Shown here one piece after another: positions 39,261 to 48,202 of a DNA stretch of 64,000 bases (position 1 is its first letter; every line of letters begins with the position of its first letter). The DNA is from Pseudomonas sp. B6002. GTDB lineage: Bacteria; Pseudomonadota; Gammaproteobacteria; Pseudomonadales; Pseudomonadaceae. A model generated the notes under the pieces. It ran no database searches, was not told the DNA's origin, and was given only the letters and a program-made list of their open reading frames with translations. A program made the position numbers and the translations under genes. The stretch is from positions 426 to 64,425 of the forward strand of contig NZ_JACAOY010000004.1 in the NCBI RefSeq assembly GCF_013385985.1, given 5' to 3'.

Positions 39261-39799
39261 AGCACCGCCTTCGCCCGCGCCCACCGTTGCAGGCGATCCT
39301 CCAAGCCATTGAGCCCGCCATTGATCCGCCGCGTGATCGTGGTGAACTGGTCCTTGTCGGCCAATTCATTCAAGCCGTTGCTTTGCCAGAACCAGGCGGC
39401 GGACTCGCAGGCCCATTGCGGTTGCTCCAGCAGCTCGGGCTGTCGCAGCAAGCGATCATCACCGAACAACGCCTGGCTGCACGCCAGGTAATTACGCCGA
39501 CCGGTAATCTGTATCAGCCCCCTGCCCCGGTACAGCTGGCCATCGCCGTCGGCTTGCGGGGTATTACCCAGACGTATGGCCAAGGTGCCGGTGTCGTATT
39601 TGCTCAGGTATTGATCACTGCCCAGCTCACGCACATAGCGCAACTCGCCGGACTCGTGGCCGATTTGGGCGAGGAAGGCGGCGATGCGTTTGGGGGTAGT
39701 GATTTGATAGTGGGCAATGGCCGCGTTCAGGGCAGATATGAAAACGCCGGCTCGTGGGCCGGCGTTAAGCAATATTGCCTGGAGTTGCGAGATCTGCAT
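39248..39799 (-). CDS. Endolysin, glycoside hydrolase family 19-like
   Basis: A 183-aa muralytic enzyme. The catalytic region shows FLAQIGHESGELRYVREL (general acid Glu) and YRGRGLIQITGRRNYLACSQAL. It lacks a signal peptide, so it needs the holin encoded 22 kb upstream at 61761-62105. This is the only endolysin seen in the tailocin locus. A strong GC hairpin lies in its first codons. Confidence 0.9.
   Translation of the reverse strand: MQISQLQAILLNAGPRAGVFISALNAAIAHYQITTPKRIAAFLAQIGHESGELRYVRELGSDQYLSKYDTGTLAIRLGNTPQADGDGQLYRGRGLIQITGRRNYLACSQALFGDDRLLRQPELLEQPQWACESAAWFWQSNGLNELADKDQFTTITRRINGGLNGLEDRLQRWARAKAVLCVS
39743..39766 (-). other. GC-rich hairpin inside the endolysin 5' coding region
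   Basis: A perfect 9-bp stem AACGCCGGC / GCCGGCGTT with a 6-nt loop. On the transcribed strand it is followed by TTTTC. It begins 33 nt into the endolysin gene. It could attenuate lysis-gene expression. Confidence 0.5.
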
Positions 39800-39817
39800 G
39801 AGGAGCTCCTTCAGGCA

Positions 39818-40195
39818 CTATTTAACTTGCAGTGCAATCCAACCCGGAGCCGCTGGGCGCTTGTCCATTGATGGGAACTCTGCCGCTTGGGGCCAATCTC
39901 GAAGCTGTTGCAAATAGACAAGCAACTCAGAAAACTGTGCGTCGTTCAACTTCGTGTTGAGAGCCATATCGGCCTCATCGCGGTGGCGCTCGCGAAGCCA
40001 CTTTACACTTTCAATCTGAACGTCACGCCATTCACGCTCCAATCTCTGGGGGTCAGGCCCATCCAGGGGCAAAGGAATACCACCCTGCGACAACCATTCT
40101 TCGTATTCAGACCAGTAGCGATGAGCACGCGGGACAGTTGCTTTATCTAGCAAACGTAAAACAGTATCGGGATCGTGTGTCAGTTGATAGCTCAT
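39818..40195 (-). CDS. Tail fibre assembly chaperone, Mu-type cluster
   Basis: A 125-aa protein directly after the tail fibre gene, in the position of Mu gpU. It is charged and tryptophan-rich (RYWSEYEEWLSQGG, LERERHRDEAD-type helix, QLRDWPQAAEFPSMDKRP). The C-terminal pattern fits phage tail-assembly chaperones. Identity rests mostly on position. Confidence 0.7.
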   Translation of the reverse strand: MSYQLTHDPDTVLRLLDKATVPRAHRYWSEYEEWLSQGGIPLPLDGPDPQRLEREWRDVQIESVKWLRERHRDEADMALNTKLNDAQFSELLVYLQQLRDWPQAAEFPSMDKRPAAPGWIALQVK

Positions 40196-40203
40196 AAAAC
40201 CTC

Positions 40204-41418
40204 CTAAAGTTCGGCATCAGCCGTTGCATGGATATAGTAGGTCTGCACAGTAAGCGCAGTATCCGAGTTATCAACCCAAAGCCCGCGGGTAGACGTGGTT
40301 AGTGTTCGAGCACTGACCGATGAATACTGATCGCTGCCTGAACGCCATTGCCCTATGGGACCATTATTGTTGACGCGATAAAGTGTGACGCTCGGAATAG
40401 CGCGCTTTTCAACTTTAAAAGGCCAGTGAGCTAACGGCTGAGCCGTATAAGCAGCCTGACCTTGTTTCACTGTGGAAATAAGAGACCCTACGTAAGTGTT
40501 GGCTGAGTCACTCGGTATCACATCATAATTAAACGTTTTCTCATAAAATCGTTGGCACAAAATCAACTCTTCTGCGATTGGACGCCGCTCAAAGATTGTG
40601 GCAGCAGGTCCTTCTTCCAACTGAATCTGTGCTAAATCGATAGTCTGCAGAGTATTAAGCGGTAGATCGATTTCAATCCGCAAACAGTCATTGTCTGCGG
40701 TGCCTAATGTTTTTCCAGCGATGGACGGAATCTGAAATGTTGCCTGACACCGTGACCAGCCGCTCGTTAACAGAAACGAGTTGATCAACGTAGTAACAGG
40801 GGCAGAACCACCACTGCCGAAGTTCTGCGTGATAGAACAAGATACACGGCGTGTTGCATCCCCACGTGCCCAAAAGGAAATCGTCGCAACTTTGCCAGCT
40901 AACGACCTTACCGACTCGATTTTTTGTGACACTTTATGGATTGTTGATCCGGCCCCAGTCGAGACCTGCTGCCAACGAAAGAAGAACCGCGGCTCATTCG
41001 GCACATCAGTCTGGCCGAGTGCAAAGCTCTGCCGGGAAATATTCACTCCCGCGGCACCATCCCAATCAGAGCGAAATCGATCGGCAAGAAAACCACCGAC
41101 GGAAGGGCTTACATTGACACCCCCCCTTTGCCATATATCAAACCCGCCATTGATGACTAAGTTCTTGCGATACACCTGAGCAGGAAAACTCTGCTGCGGA
41201 TCGAGCTTGGCCAGCTCTTTAATCGCCTGGGTGAGCTGATTATTCTGAGATTCATTTGGCACCATCCCAGCGGCAGTAATCGCATTGATTATTTCCTGCG
41301 TCACCCCATTCCCCCAACTCGCCGGCACCAGGCTTCCTGGCGTCCCGGTCACGGGGTTCTCGTCCACAAACTTGCCATTTACCAGCCCAACGCTGGGCAC
41401 ACTTTTTGGGTAATCCAC
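40204..41418 (-). CDS. Tail fibre (receptor-binding), Mu-type cluster
   Basis: A 404-aa fibre. The N-terminal 75 residues (PKSVPSVGLVNGKFVDENP, WGNGVTQEIINAITAAG) form the conserved virion-attachment part. From residue 85 a different, lower-GC region begins (NLVINGGFDIWQRGGV) that resembles carbohydrate-binding modules of other fibres. The composition change near 41150 suggests swapping of the receptor-binding end. It would set the killing spectrum. Confidence 0.82.
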   Translation of the reverse strand: MDYPKSVPSVGLVNGKFVDENPVTGTPGSLVPASWGNGVTQEIINAITAAGMVPNESQNNQLTQAIKELAKLDPQQSFPAQVYRKNLVINGGFDIWQRGGVNVSPSVGGFLADRFRSDWDGAAGVNISRQSFALGQTDVPNEPRFFFRWQQVSTGAGSTIHKVSQKIESVRSLAGKVATISFWARGDATRRVSCSITQNFGSGGSAPVTTLINSFLLTSGWSRCQATFQIPSIAGKTLGTADNDCLRIEIDLPLNTLQTIDLAQIQLEEGPAATIFERRPIAEELILCQRFYEKTFNYDVIPSDSANTYVGSLISTVKQGQAAYTAQPLAHWPFKVEKRAIPSVTLYRVNNNGPIGQWRSGSDQYSSVSARTLTTSTRGLWVDNSDTALTVQTYYIHATADAEL

Positions 41419-41429
41419 TGTTTTATCCC

Positions 41430-42029
41430 CTAGTCATAATTAATGTTCACCTGCGTGTGTGCAGGTGCGCTGCGATGGATCAGGCATTCCAGGGCACTGC
41501 CCGGGTCGGCGCCGAAGCGTTCGCCCCAATAGCTCGCGCCGAACCGACGGCCCAGGTGTTGTCGCCCGCCCGTGTTAAGGGTCCACATGAAGTGAGCGCG
41601 CCAGGTGCCGAAGCACGCGGCGCCAAAGCGGGCGTGGCCCATGCGCGGTGCGCGCAGTTCGGTGACGCTGGCGTCGGGGTAGCCCTGACTGCGGGCGATG
41701 TCGATGTAGTACGCGGCACGCTGGTTGCCCACGGCCAGCAAGCGTCGACGTACTGCCAGGCGTCGGTCGTCGTAGAGCGGGCTGAGGCCCAGGCACGGGT
41801 CAGGCAGTTGCATCACCTGTTCCCATTCGGGCACCAGTTCGCTGACGTTGGCCGGGTCCATTTCGTTTTGCAGGGCCCAGGCACGGGCGTCGACGCGGGC
41901 CAACTCCTCGGCAAGCCCGCTGAGCACCTGGCCCAGTTGCGGCACCGTCTCCAGGTCCCAGGCCGGGCCGCTGGGCAGCAGGTCGACCAGTTGCTGCCGA
42001 TACTGTTCCGCCGTTCTCATCCCACCCAT
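41430..42029 (-). CDS. Baseplate protein, Mu gp48-like (DUF2313)
   Basis: A 199-aa baseplate component (RTAEQYRQQLVDLLPSGPAWDLE, MDPANVSELVPEWEQVMQLPD). GGAGG lies 6 nt before the ATG at 42029, which favours that start. An ATG at 42020 would make a 4-nt overlap with the gp47 stop. It links the baseplate wedge to the fibre in Mu-like tails. Confidence 0.85.
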   Translation of the reverse strand: MGGMRTAEQYRQQLVDLLPSGPAWDLETVPQLGQVLSGLAEELARVDARAWALQNEMDPANVSELVPEWEQVMQLPDPCLGLSPLYDDRRLAVRRRLLAVGNQRAAYYIDIARSQGYPDASVTELRAPRMGHARFGAACFGTWRAHFMWTLNTGGRQHLGRRFGASYWGERFGADPGSALECLIHRSAPAHTQVNINYD

Positions 42030-43057
42030 GTGATACCTCCAAACACCAGCAGTTGGTTATTGGCAGCGGTCACATCCGCCACGGGGCTCGCCAGTCGATG
42101 ATCGGTCTCGCCGGTCGCGCTGCTGATGGCTTCTGCGATGTGGCTGAGCAACAGGGTGTCGCCCAACCCCGCCTCGCGGCTGTGCAGGTCGCGCAACTGG
42201 GCTTCCACCGCCGCGCGCACCGCCGTCGTGTCCGGGGTCAGCCGCAGTTGGTAGCTCACCGGTTTCATCACCGGCGCCAGCACATACACATCTGCCGTCA
42301 CCGGGCGCAGGGGTTCGATATGGGCCTGTACCGCTGCCAGTTGGGCTGCATTGGGGATGGGCTGCGCATCGTCATCACGCATCACGAAGACACCTACCGT
42401 GCCCGGTCCCAAATAATTGCCTTGGCACCAGGCTCGGGTGACGCCGGGCACTTCCAGCGCCCAGGTCTCGTAGTCCTGGGCCGAGCCCCCTTGGGGAATC
42501 ACGCGGTAGGAACGAATCACCCGAGTGCGCAGCGCCTCCAGGCTTTCCCGTGCAACACCGCCGGTCAGCCCCGGCGCCAGCACGGTGAAGGTCGAGCCAA
42601 TGCCTTGCAGCGGCTGCACCGCCACCAGGTTCAACCCGGCGTCAGCGTTGCCAAGAAGGCCCGCGTCCACCGCCTGCACGGTGGTGGTGTTGAGCCCGGC
42701 CTGGGTCGTCACCGCAGCCGTCACGACGTAACCGCGCCCGTCGCTGGCTTGCAATACGCGGCCCACGTCCAGCACCGCACCGGCCGCGGCGGTAAAGCTC
42801 ACGCTGCCGCTGGCGGCCGTCGCAGCCTTGCGTGGCTGGCTCAAACGCAGTACGGCCATGCGCTCCAGGGTCGCTTCGTCGGCGGTGTCCGGCAGGATCT
42901 GCTCGGCGATCCAATCGAGGTAGCCATACAGGCCAAACGCGGCACCGCTGAGGGTGCGCGCCAACACCTGGGCATCGGACTGGCGCAGCGAATCGCTGGC
43001 CAGGTCGCTTTGGGTGCGGTTGATCAGCACCGGCAGCGAAGGGGTTTCAAAGGGCAT
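42017..43057 (-). CDS. Baseplate J-like wedge protein, Mu gp47-like
   Basis: A 346-aa baseplate wedge protein with the family pattern SLPVLINRTQSDLASDSL and ARESLEALRTRVIRSYRVIPQGGSAQDYETWALEVPGV. It overlaps gp46 by 11 nt and gp48 by 13 nt. Confidence 0.9.
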   Translation of the reverse strand: MPFETPSLPVLINRTQSDLASDSLRQSDAQVLARTLSGAAFGLYGYLDWIAEQILPDTADEATLERMAVLRLSQPRKAATAASGSVSFTAAAGAVLDVGRVLQASDGRGYVVTAAVTTQAGLNTTTVQAVDAGLLGNADAGLNLVAVQPLQGIGSTFTVLAPGLTGGVARESLEALRTRVIRSYRVIPQGGSAQDYETWALEVPGVTRAWCQGNYLGPGTVGVFVMRDDDAQPIPNAAQLAAVQAHIEPLRPVTADVYVLAPVMKPVSYQLRLTPDTTAVRAAVEAQLRDLHSREAGLGDTLLLSHIAEAISSATGETDHRLASPVADVTAANNQLLVFGGITWVG

Positions 43058-43448
43058 AGATCACCTGCCAACTGTTATCAGGGTTGATGTCCAGGCGCTC
43101 GCCGTCGGCCAGGGTCAATTGCGTGCGCAGGTTGAGGCGCTGGGCGTCGATGCGTTCGCTGAGGACCTCAATGGCGCGGCAATGACCGTCGTCGATCAGC
43201 CATTGCAGCGCCTCGCGGGCATAGAATTCAGCATCCAGACGGGTTTGGCGGGTCAACTTGACCCGCCTGAGCAACCACAGCCTGGAGCCAATGCGGTCAT
43301 CGGCCACACTGGGGAAACTGTCGCCCCACCAGCCGAAGCGTTCGTCGTCTTCAACCGGGTCATCGGGTGCCGCACGGCGCCAGGTGAACAGGCTGATCAG
43401 CACCGCCCGGGTCAGGGCATTTTTCAAGGTGTCGGATACAAACATCAC
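43047..43448 (-). CDS. Baseplate protein, Mu gp46-like
   Basis: A 133-aa baseplate wedge component (LKNALTRAVLISLFTWRRAAPDD, GWWGDSFP, SRLWLLRRVKLT). The GWWGD motif is typical of gp46. It overlaps both neighbours. Confidence 0.88.
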   Translation of the reverse strand: MMFVSDTLKNALTRAVLISLFTWRRAAPDDPVEDDERFGWWGDSFPSVADDRIGSRLWLLRRVKLTRQTRLDAEFYAREALQWLIDDGHCRAIEVLSERIDAQRLNLRTQLTLADGERLDINPDNSWQVIYAL

Positions 43449-43954
43449 GGCCCTCCTACCGGCGCACCGGTCTGGCCGTTGCCGGGTTGCACGCCGGGAT
43501 GCAGGTGCTGGATCTGGCTGATACCGCCCGCCACCTGGTCGCCCTTGGAAACGATCTGCCCACTCTGGGTCAGCGTCGGCGTATCAATGTTCACCGCCGT
43601 GCTCGCGCGGATATTCAAAGTGCCGGTCTCAATGTCGATCACCCGCCCACGCTTGAAGTGAATGCGATCACCTTCGTCGGTGTAGATCGCCACTTCGCCC
43701 GCGGCCAGCGACTGCAAGCGATAGCGACGGTCGGCCACCACCAGCACCACCGCATGGGAGCGATCCCCCCCGAGAAAGGTGGCGATTCCCTCGGCACCTG
43801 CCAGCGGGTTGCTGGTGAAACCGTAGGGTTCGAAATGCTCCATGTCGTCATTCACTTCGCCTGCGGTCAGGCGCATCTGCAGGGTTTGCAGCTTGGAAGC
43901 CGACTGGGCGAGCACGACGGTGCCGCGCGCCAGCAGGCGTGTCAGTAGGCTCAT
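43445..43954 (-). CDS. Baseplate spike, Mu gp45-like (gpV family)
   Basis: A 169-aa central spike protein that would pierce the outer membrane. The N-terminal OB-like part (LQMRLTAGEVNDDMEHFEPYGFTSNPLAG) is followed by a beta-helical C-terminal region (GDRIHFKRGRVIDIETGTLNIRAS). It ends in a proline/glycine tail. Confidence 0.88.
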   Translation of the reverse strand: MSLLTRLLARGTVVLAQSASKLQTLQMRLTAGEVNDDMEHFEPYGFTSNPLAGAEGIATFLGGDRSHAVVLVVADRRYRLQSLAAGEVAIYTDEGDRIHFKRGRVIDIETGTLNIRASTAVNIDTPTLTQSGQIVSKGDQVAGGISQIQHLHPGVQPGNGQTGAPVGGP

Positions 43955-43970
43955 ACAGGTTCCTTGAAGG

Positions 43971-45008
43971 TCAGGCAGGTGGCGCCGGGTTGGCGTCGAA
44001 GGTGGAAGGCGGCGCCACCTGCAGGGTGGTGATCGAGCCGCTGTCGGACAGCGAGTAAGTGACCTTTGAAATCAGCAGGTCCCTGTCGAACCCCAGCACC
44101 GGATCGATCACGCGCACCAGTCGGTTGTGTCGCCAGAGTTCCCCGTTGGATTGGCGCCAGCCCTGCACCCGATAGGTGGTGGTCAGGGCTTTTCCGGTCC
44201 GCGTGGCACGCTCCCAGTTCGCACGTTGCTGGGCCATTTCCGGGGTGATCTGCGTGGCTTCGCTGATGACCGTGATGCGTTTGCGCGCGGCCTTGTCGTC
44301 CACCGAAACGCCATACACTTCGCTGATCGCCGCCGCACTTTTCTGGTCGTCACCCTTGTGCTGACCAATCACCCGGTATTCGGAAAACACACCGCCAAAG
44401 TCCCGGGGCGCATCGGCCGAGAGAATATTCTTGCCCAGCGCCAATGCGTCACTGGCGCGTCCGCCGCTGCCCGGTTGCGCCAGCACCAGGCGGCCTTGTT
44501 CGTCATCGGTGGAGAACAGCCGGTACAACGTCAGCAAGCGATCAATAGACTGAAACACCGTCTCACCGGGCACCACGCTGTGGGTATGCAGGCGTGGGGT
44601 TTCAGGGATTTCGCTGCGCACCTCGATGCCATAAGGCGCGGCCAGGGCGCGAACAATGCTCGGCAAGGTTTGCCCGCGCCATTGGCCGGGCGTGTTGATG
44701 GCCGCGCAATCGACCAGGTCCTGGGTCAGCGAACTGCCCTCAAGGGCCAGGCTGATGCTGTTGCCGTCGTAGGTGACCGGCGCCTTGAACACATAACCGC
44801 TCAGCACCAGGTCACAGCCGATGCGCACCTGGCAACGTGCGCCAGGCTGGATCGGCACCTCCAGGGTTTGCCCCGGCCATTGCCAGGTGATGCTCAGGTT
44901 GAAGGTGCGGAACTGGCGCTCCAGGTCCGCGGTGATTTCCACGCTTTTCCAGCCACCGTACTCCAGGCCGTCAACGGTCAAGGTGACGGCATTGTCCAGG
45001 TCATTCAT
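43971..45008 (-). CDS. Tail hub / baseplate protein, Mu gpP-like (gp44)
   Basis: A 345-aa hub protein equivalent to P2 gpD. It shows VTLTVDGLEYGGWKSVEITADLERQFRTFNLS and DFGGVFSEYRVIGQHKGDDQ. GGGAG sits just before the ATG, overlapping the upstream stop region. It sits between gpN-like and gp45-like genes as in Mu. Confidence 0.9.
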   Translation of the reverse strand: MNDLDNAVTLTVDGLEYGGWKSVEITADLERQFRTFNLSITWQWPGQTLEVPIQPGARCQVRIGCDLVLSGYVFKAPVTYDGNSISLALEGSSLTQDLVDCAAINTPGQWRGQTLPSIVRALAAPYGIEVRSEIPETPRLHTHSVVPGETVFQSIDRLLTLYRLFSTDDEQGRLVLAQPGSGGRASDALALGKNILSADAPRDFGGVFSEYRVIGQHKGDDQKSAAAISEVYGVSVDDKAARKRITVISEATQITPEMAQQRANWERATRTGKALTTTYRVQGWRQSNGELWRHNRLVRVIDPVLGFDRDLLISKVTYSLSDSGSITTLQVAPPSTFDANPAPPA

Positions 45009-45011
45009 GGC

Positions 45012-46250
45012 TTACTCCCGAACCACTTGCAGGTCCGCCGGTGGTAGGAACCCCGGGTGAGCCACCCGGTTGCGCTGCACCACTTCACCCACGCGGGTGG
45101 CATCGCCGAAGCGCTGATACGCCAGCACCAAAGCCGGCATGCTGCGCATCGGCGTGAGATTGACCAGGCGCACACCGGACGATGCCACCGCGTTGAGGTG
45201 GGCAAACAGTTGCTGGCGCAGGTCATTGAGCGCCACGTAATGCCCGGCATCGGCCTTGAGCGCGGCGTGCCACAGGGCTTCGTTGAGTTGATCACGCAGC
45301 GCCAGCACATCGTCGGCCACCGGTACTTCGCGACGTTGCACCGGCTGCGTCGCCTGTTGCGCCAGTGTCGGCGTGGTGGTGAGGGTGACGGCCTTGGTTG
45401 CGACCGGGGTGTCCGCCAGCCAATGGGCTATTTGCACCCAGAGCGCGTCCTGCACCAGGTTGGCCGTCGCTTGCACGGCGGCAACACTGTCCTTGCCGGT
45501 GGTCAGTTTCGGCGCATCAATGCGCCGCGCTGCCTCCACCTGCTGCGAAACGTTGGCCAGCATGCCGCGATAGCCACTGCGGGCAAACTCGCCCAGTTCC
45601 TTCACATCGCCGAGCAGGCCCTTGAACTCGGCACTCAGTTCCCGAGGCAGTTCCTTGATGCCTTTGACCAGCGCATTCACATCCCCGTACAACTCGATCA
45701 GCGGCGCGAATTGATGCTCGATCACCTGGTAGACATCGGCCAAGCCATTGCGCAGCGCTTGTATGCCGACACGCGCCTGCTGAACAAGCGCCGTCGCCTG
45801 CTCAAAACGCAGCATGGCTGAACCCAACAGGCTGTCGGCCGACACCAGCAATTGCTGGCGGGTATTCACGGCAGCGGTGGGAAACTTGAGGGGCGCGTCG
45901 GGGTAGAACTTCAGTGCAAACGTCACCAGCCCGCCATCCTGTCGGGTCTGGGTCATCTCGCACTCGCCCACCTTGACCTGCAAGCGTCCCAGCCACGGGT
46001 GTACCAGTTCACCCGCGCCTTCTTCCAGCGCCTTGAGCAGCTTGTCGCGCTGCTCCAGGCAATCCTCACCCACCACAAACGCGGTCAGTTCATGCACCCG
46101 CGACTGCTGCCCCAGGCGCTCGAAAAACGGTTCGTCGCGCTGGGGGTATTCGTGCAACTGGCCCTTCTTGCCGACCGGGGTTTTCGCCTGGTCGACCCAA
46201 AACCCGACGCCGCGAAACGACGCCGGCAACAAACGATCACGCCAGCTCAT
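45012..46250 (-). CDS. DNA circularisation / tail protein, Mu gpN-like (gp43)
   Basis: A 412-aa protein with the N-terminal DNA-circularisation-type domain (WRDRLLPASFRGVGFWVDQAK, GQLHEYPQRDEPFFERLGQQ). The rest is helical. In a tailocin, which carries no DNA, its role is structural in the baseplate and tail. The start at 46250 overlaps the tape measure stop by 14 nt. Confidence 0.9.
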   Translation of the reverse strand: MSWRDRLLPASFRGVGFWVDQAKTPVGKKGQLHEYPQRDEPFFERLGQQSRVHELTAFVVGEDCLEQRDKLLKALEEGAGELVHPWLGRLQVKVGECEMTQTRQDGGLVTFALKFYPDAPLKFPTAAVNTRQQLLVSADSLLGSAMLRFEQATALVQQARVGIQALRNGLADVYQVIEHQFAPLIELYGDVNALVKGIKELPRELSAEFKGLLGDVKELGEFARSGYRGMLANVSQQVEAARRIDAPKLTTGKDSVAAVQATANLVQDALWVQIAHWLADTPVATKAVTLTTTPTLAQQATQPVQRREVPVADDVLALRDQLNEALWHAALKADAGHYVALNDLRQQLFAHLNAVASSGVRLVNLTPMRSMPALVLAYQRFGDATRVGEVVQRNRVAHPGFLPPADLQVVRE

Positions 46251-47412
46251 TGGAGCCTCCAAGGGACAGCGAGCGGTAGCCGACGCGCGGCGTCACGCTC
46301 AAGCCCGGTTGATTGGTCTGCGGCGGGCTGACCCGCAGGTCCGCCGGCGCATTGTCGAAGCTCACCCGCAGGTCGCCGTTGAGTTGGGTACGGTTATTCG
46401 CGGCGCTCTGCTGCAGCAACGAATGGGAGGTCGATGCCAAGTGCGTTGAGGTCAGCGAATGGCTGTTGGATACCCGGCTCGACGACGTCATCGCCACCGC
46501 AGCCGGCGGCAGCAACGAAGCGCCCTGCTCACCCGCCAGCCCCGGCCGCGCAGCGTTGTGCGTGACCTGCACGTCACCGCCCGTGAACAGCGCCATCCAA
46601 CTGCCCAGGGTTTGCGAAAAGGCTTGTCGGATCGGCTCGAGGATCGCCTTGAGCTTTTCCCAGAGCGCCGAAAACCACCCCAGCACCGGTTCCCAGACTT
46701 GGGCGAGCGTTTCCAGCGGCGATTGGCTGAATATCGTCTGGAAGAACTCGACGGCGGGCATCGCTGCCGCCTGCAAGCTGCCCCACAGGTTGGAGAAGAA
46801 CGCCGAGATCGGTGTCCAGTTGGCGACAATCAGGCCGGCCGCCACCGCAAAGGCCACGGCAACCAGCGCAATGGGGTTGGCCGCCAGCACCAGGTTCATG
46901 AAGGCCAGGGCTTTAGAGGCCCCGGTGACCGCCGCCTGAACCACGGAAAACGCCGCGGCACCGGCTGCCAGACCCTGCACCAGTTGCGGGTTGTCAGTCA
47001 GCACCTGCGTGACCTTGCCAAGCAACGGCTCCAGCCCAACCGTGACCGCCCCCACCGCCGGCAATAACGCCGTGCCAATGGTCACCGAAACCTTGTCCAT
47101 CGACGCGCTGAAATCCTTGAGGTTCTGCGCAGCCACTTGCGGCACACTCGGCAGCACGGTGGCCTTGGCCTTGGAACTGACCGAAGCCACTTGTTCCTTG
47201 AACGCCACTGCCGACTTGATGCCGCTGACAAAGGGGGCCGCCAACCCGCCACCCTTGACCAACCCGGACACATCCAGGCTACCCAGCCCGCTTTTCGTCT
47301 GGTTCTGCTTGAAGCGCTCTACGGTGGCACGCAGCCCGGCGAGTTTGGGCGACAGTTCATCAACACCGGTCAGGCGCACCGCCTTGGTTTTTTTCTTGCG
47401 AGATTTGGCCAT
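46237..47412 (-). CDS. Tape measure protein, Mu-type cluster
   Basis: A 391-aa tape measure. The lysine-rich start (AKSRKKKTKAVRLTGVDELSP) is followed by long hydrophobic helices (FMNLVLAANPIALVAVAFAVAAGLIVANW). It sets tail length. At about 0.15 nm per residue it predicts a tube near 59 nm. The ATG at 47412 shares its A with the TGA of the frameshift extension upstream. Confidence 0.88.
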   Translation of the reverse strand: MAKSRKKKTKAVRLTGVDELSPKLAGLRATVERFKQNQTKSGLGSLDVSGLVKGGGLAAPFVSGIKSAVAFKEQVASVSSKAKATVLPSVPQVAAQNLKDFSASMDKVSVTIGTALLPAVGAVTVGLEPLLGKVTQVLTDNPQLVQGLAAGAAAFSVVQAAVTGASKALAFMNLVLAANPIALVAVAFAVAAGLIVANWTPISAFFSNLWGSLQAAAMPAVEFFQTIFSQSPLETLAQVWEPVLGWFSALWEKLKAILEPIRQAFSQTLGSWMALFTGGDVQVTHNAARPGLAGEQGASLLPPAAVAMTSSSRVSNSHSLTSTHLASTSHSLLQQSAANNRTQLNGDLRVSFDNAPADLRVSPPQTNQPGLSVTPRVGYRSLSLGGSNELA

Positions 47413-47839
47413 CACTGCACCTGCTGCGTCGCGTTGATTCGTTGCGCATGCTCCAGGCATTCCCGGAGCACATCCAAAGGCCTGGCCAGCATCTGTTCGG
47501 GGTCAACCTTCCAGAACCAGGCCAGGTCATAGGCCACCGCAATCAGCTCGGCGACGGTGCCTGCGCCGCACTCATGAAAAAACCGGCGACCGCCCAGCTC
47601 AGGGTGTTGAAGTCCACCAGATCCAACTGGTTGACCGACGATGGCGGGATGCCGGCGCACACGGCGATGTATTTGGCCGCCACGTCGAGGTCCAGGCTGA
47701 CGTCCTCGCCCTTGTCGATCTTGTACGGCAGCGCCTTGATCGCCCGCACTTCCTGCACCGTCGGGCGGCGCAGAGTGAGTTCACGCAGGGGCTCGCCGTG
47801 GGCCTCGATGGCCACTTGCAGGGTTACCGTGTCAGTCAT
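47412..47839 (-). CDS. Tail assembly chaperone, -1 frameshift long form (Mu gp41/42 type)
   Basis: Predicted 142-aa fusion. The first 88 codons are those of the short form. At 47582-47576 the sequence TTTTTTC forms a -1 slippery heptamer (GGT TTT TTC in zero frame). Slippage leads into an open frame of 54 residues (HECGAGTVAELIAVAYDL ...) that has no start of its own upstream and ends at the tape measure ATG. This position and layout match the conserved frameshift of phage tail chaperones. Confidence 0.8.
47543..47839 (-). CDS. Tail assembly chaperone, short form (Mu gp41-like)
   Basis: A 98-aa zero-frame product (TVTLQVAIEAHGEPLRELTLRRPTVQEVRAIKAL). It is expected to coat the tape measure during assembly with a minor amount of the frameshifted long form. 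The ATG overlaps the tube gene stop by 4 nt. Confidence 0.88.
   Translation of the reverse strand: MTDTVTLQVAIEAHGEPLRELTLRRPTVQEVRAIKALPYKIDKGEDVSLDLDVAAKYIAVCAGIPPSSVNQLDLVDFNTLSWAVAGFFMSAAQAPSPS
47576..47582 (-). other. -1 programmed frameshift slippery site (TTTTTTC)
   Basis: Read as GGT TTT TTC in the chaperone frame. Both tRNAs can re-pair one base back. The -1 frame is open for 54 codons downstream and its product fits the gp42-type extension. Confidence 0.78.
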
Positions 47840-48183
47840 TGCCAGGTCCCCTTGATGCCTTCGAATTTCAGCTCGATCACTGCGTCGTCGCCCTTGGCCA
47901 CCGGCTCCTCCACCAGGTAGGCGCCGGCCAGCACGTAGACTTTGCCGTTGCTGAATTCGCAGGTGACGGTCATGTCGGTACCGGCGACCAGTTGCTTCAA
48001 CGGGAAGTCCGGCGTGTGCAATGCACTGACCTTGAACGAGGGGGCGATGTCGGTTTCCTTGTAGAAACCCGGTACCACGGTTTCCCGCTTGATGCTCAAC
48101 AGCGGTGCTTCACAGCCGCCGCTGATGGTCAGTTGAGCGCCGTCCACTTTGACGTAGCAGGTGCCCGCAATCAGTTGACCCAT
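47836..48183 (-). CDS. Tail tube protein, Mu gpM-like
   Basis: A 115-aa tube subunit (GQLIAGTCYVKVDGAQLTISGGCEAPLLSIKRETVVPG). This is the inner tube that contraction drives through the target envelope. It lies between the sheath and chaperone genes as in Mu. Confidence 0.92.
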   Translation of the reverse strand: MGQLIAGTCYVKVDGAQLTISGGCEAPLLSIKRETVVPGFYKETDIAPSFKVSALHTPDFPLKQLVAGTDMTVTCEFSNGKVYVLAGAYLVEEPVAKGDDAVIELKFEGIKGTWQ

Positions 48184-48202
48184 GATGTTTCTCCCAAAAA
48201 TA

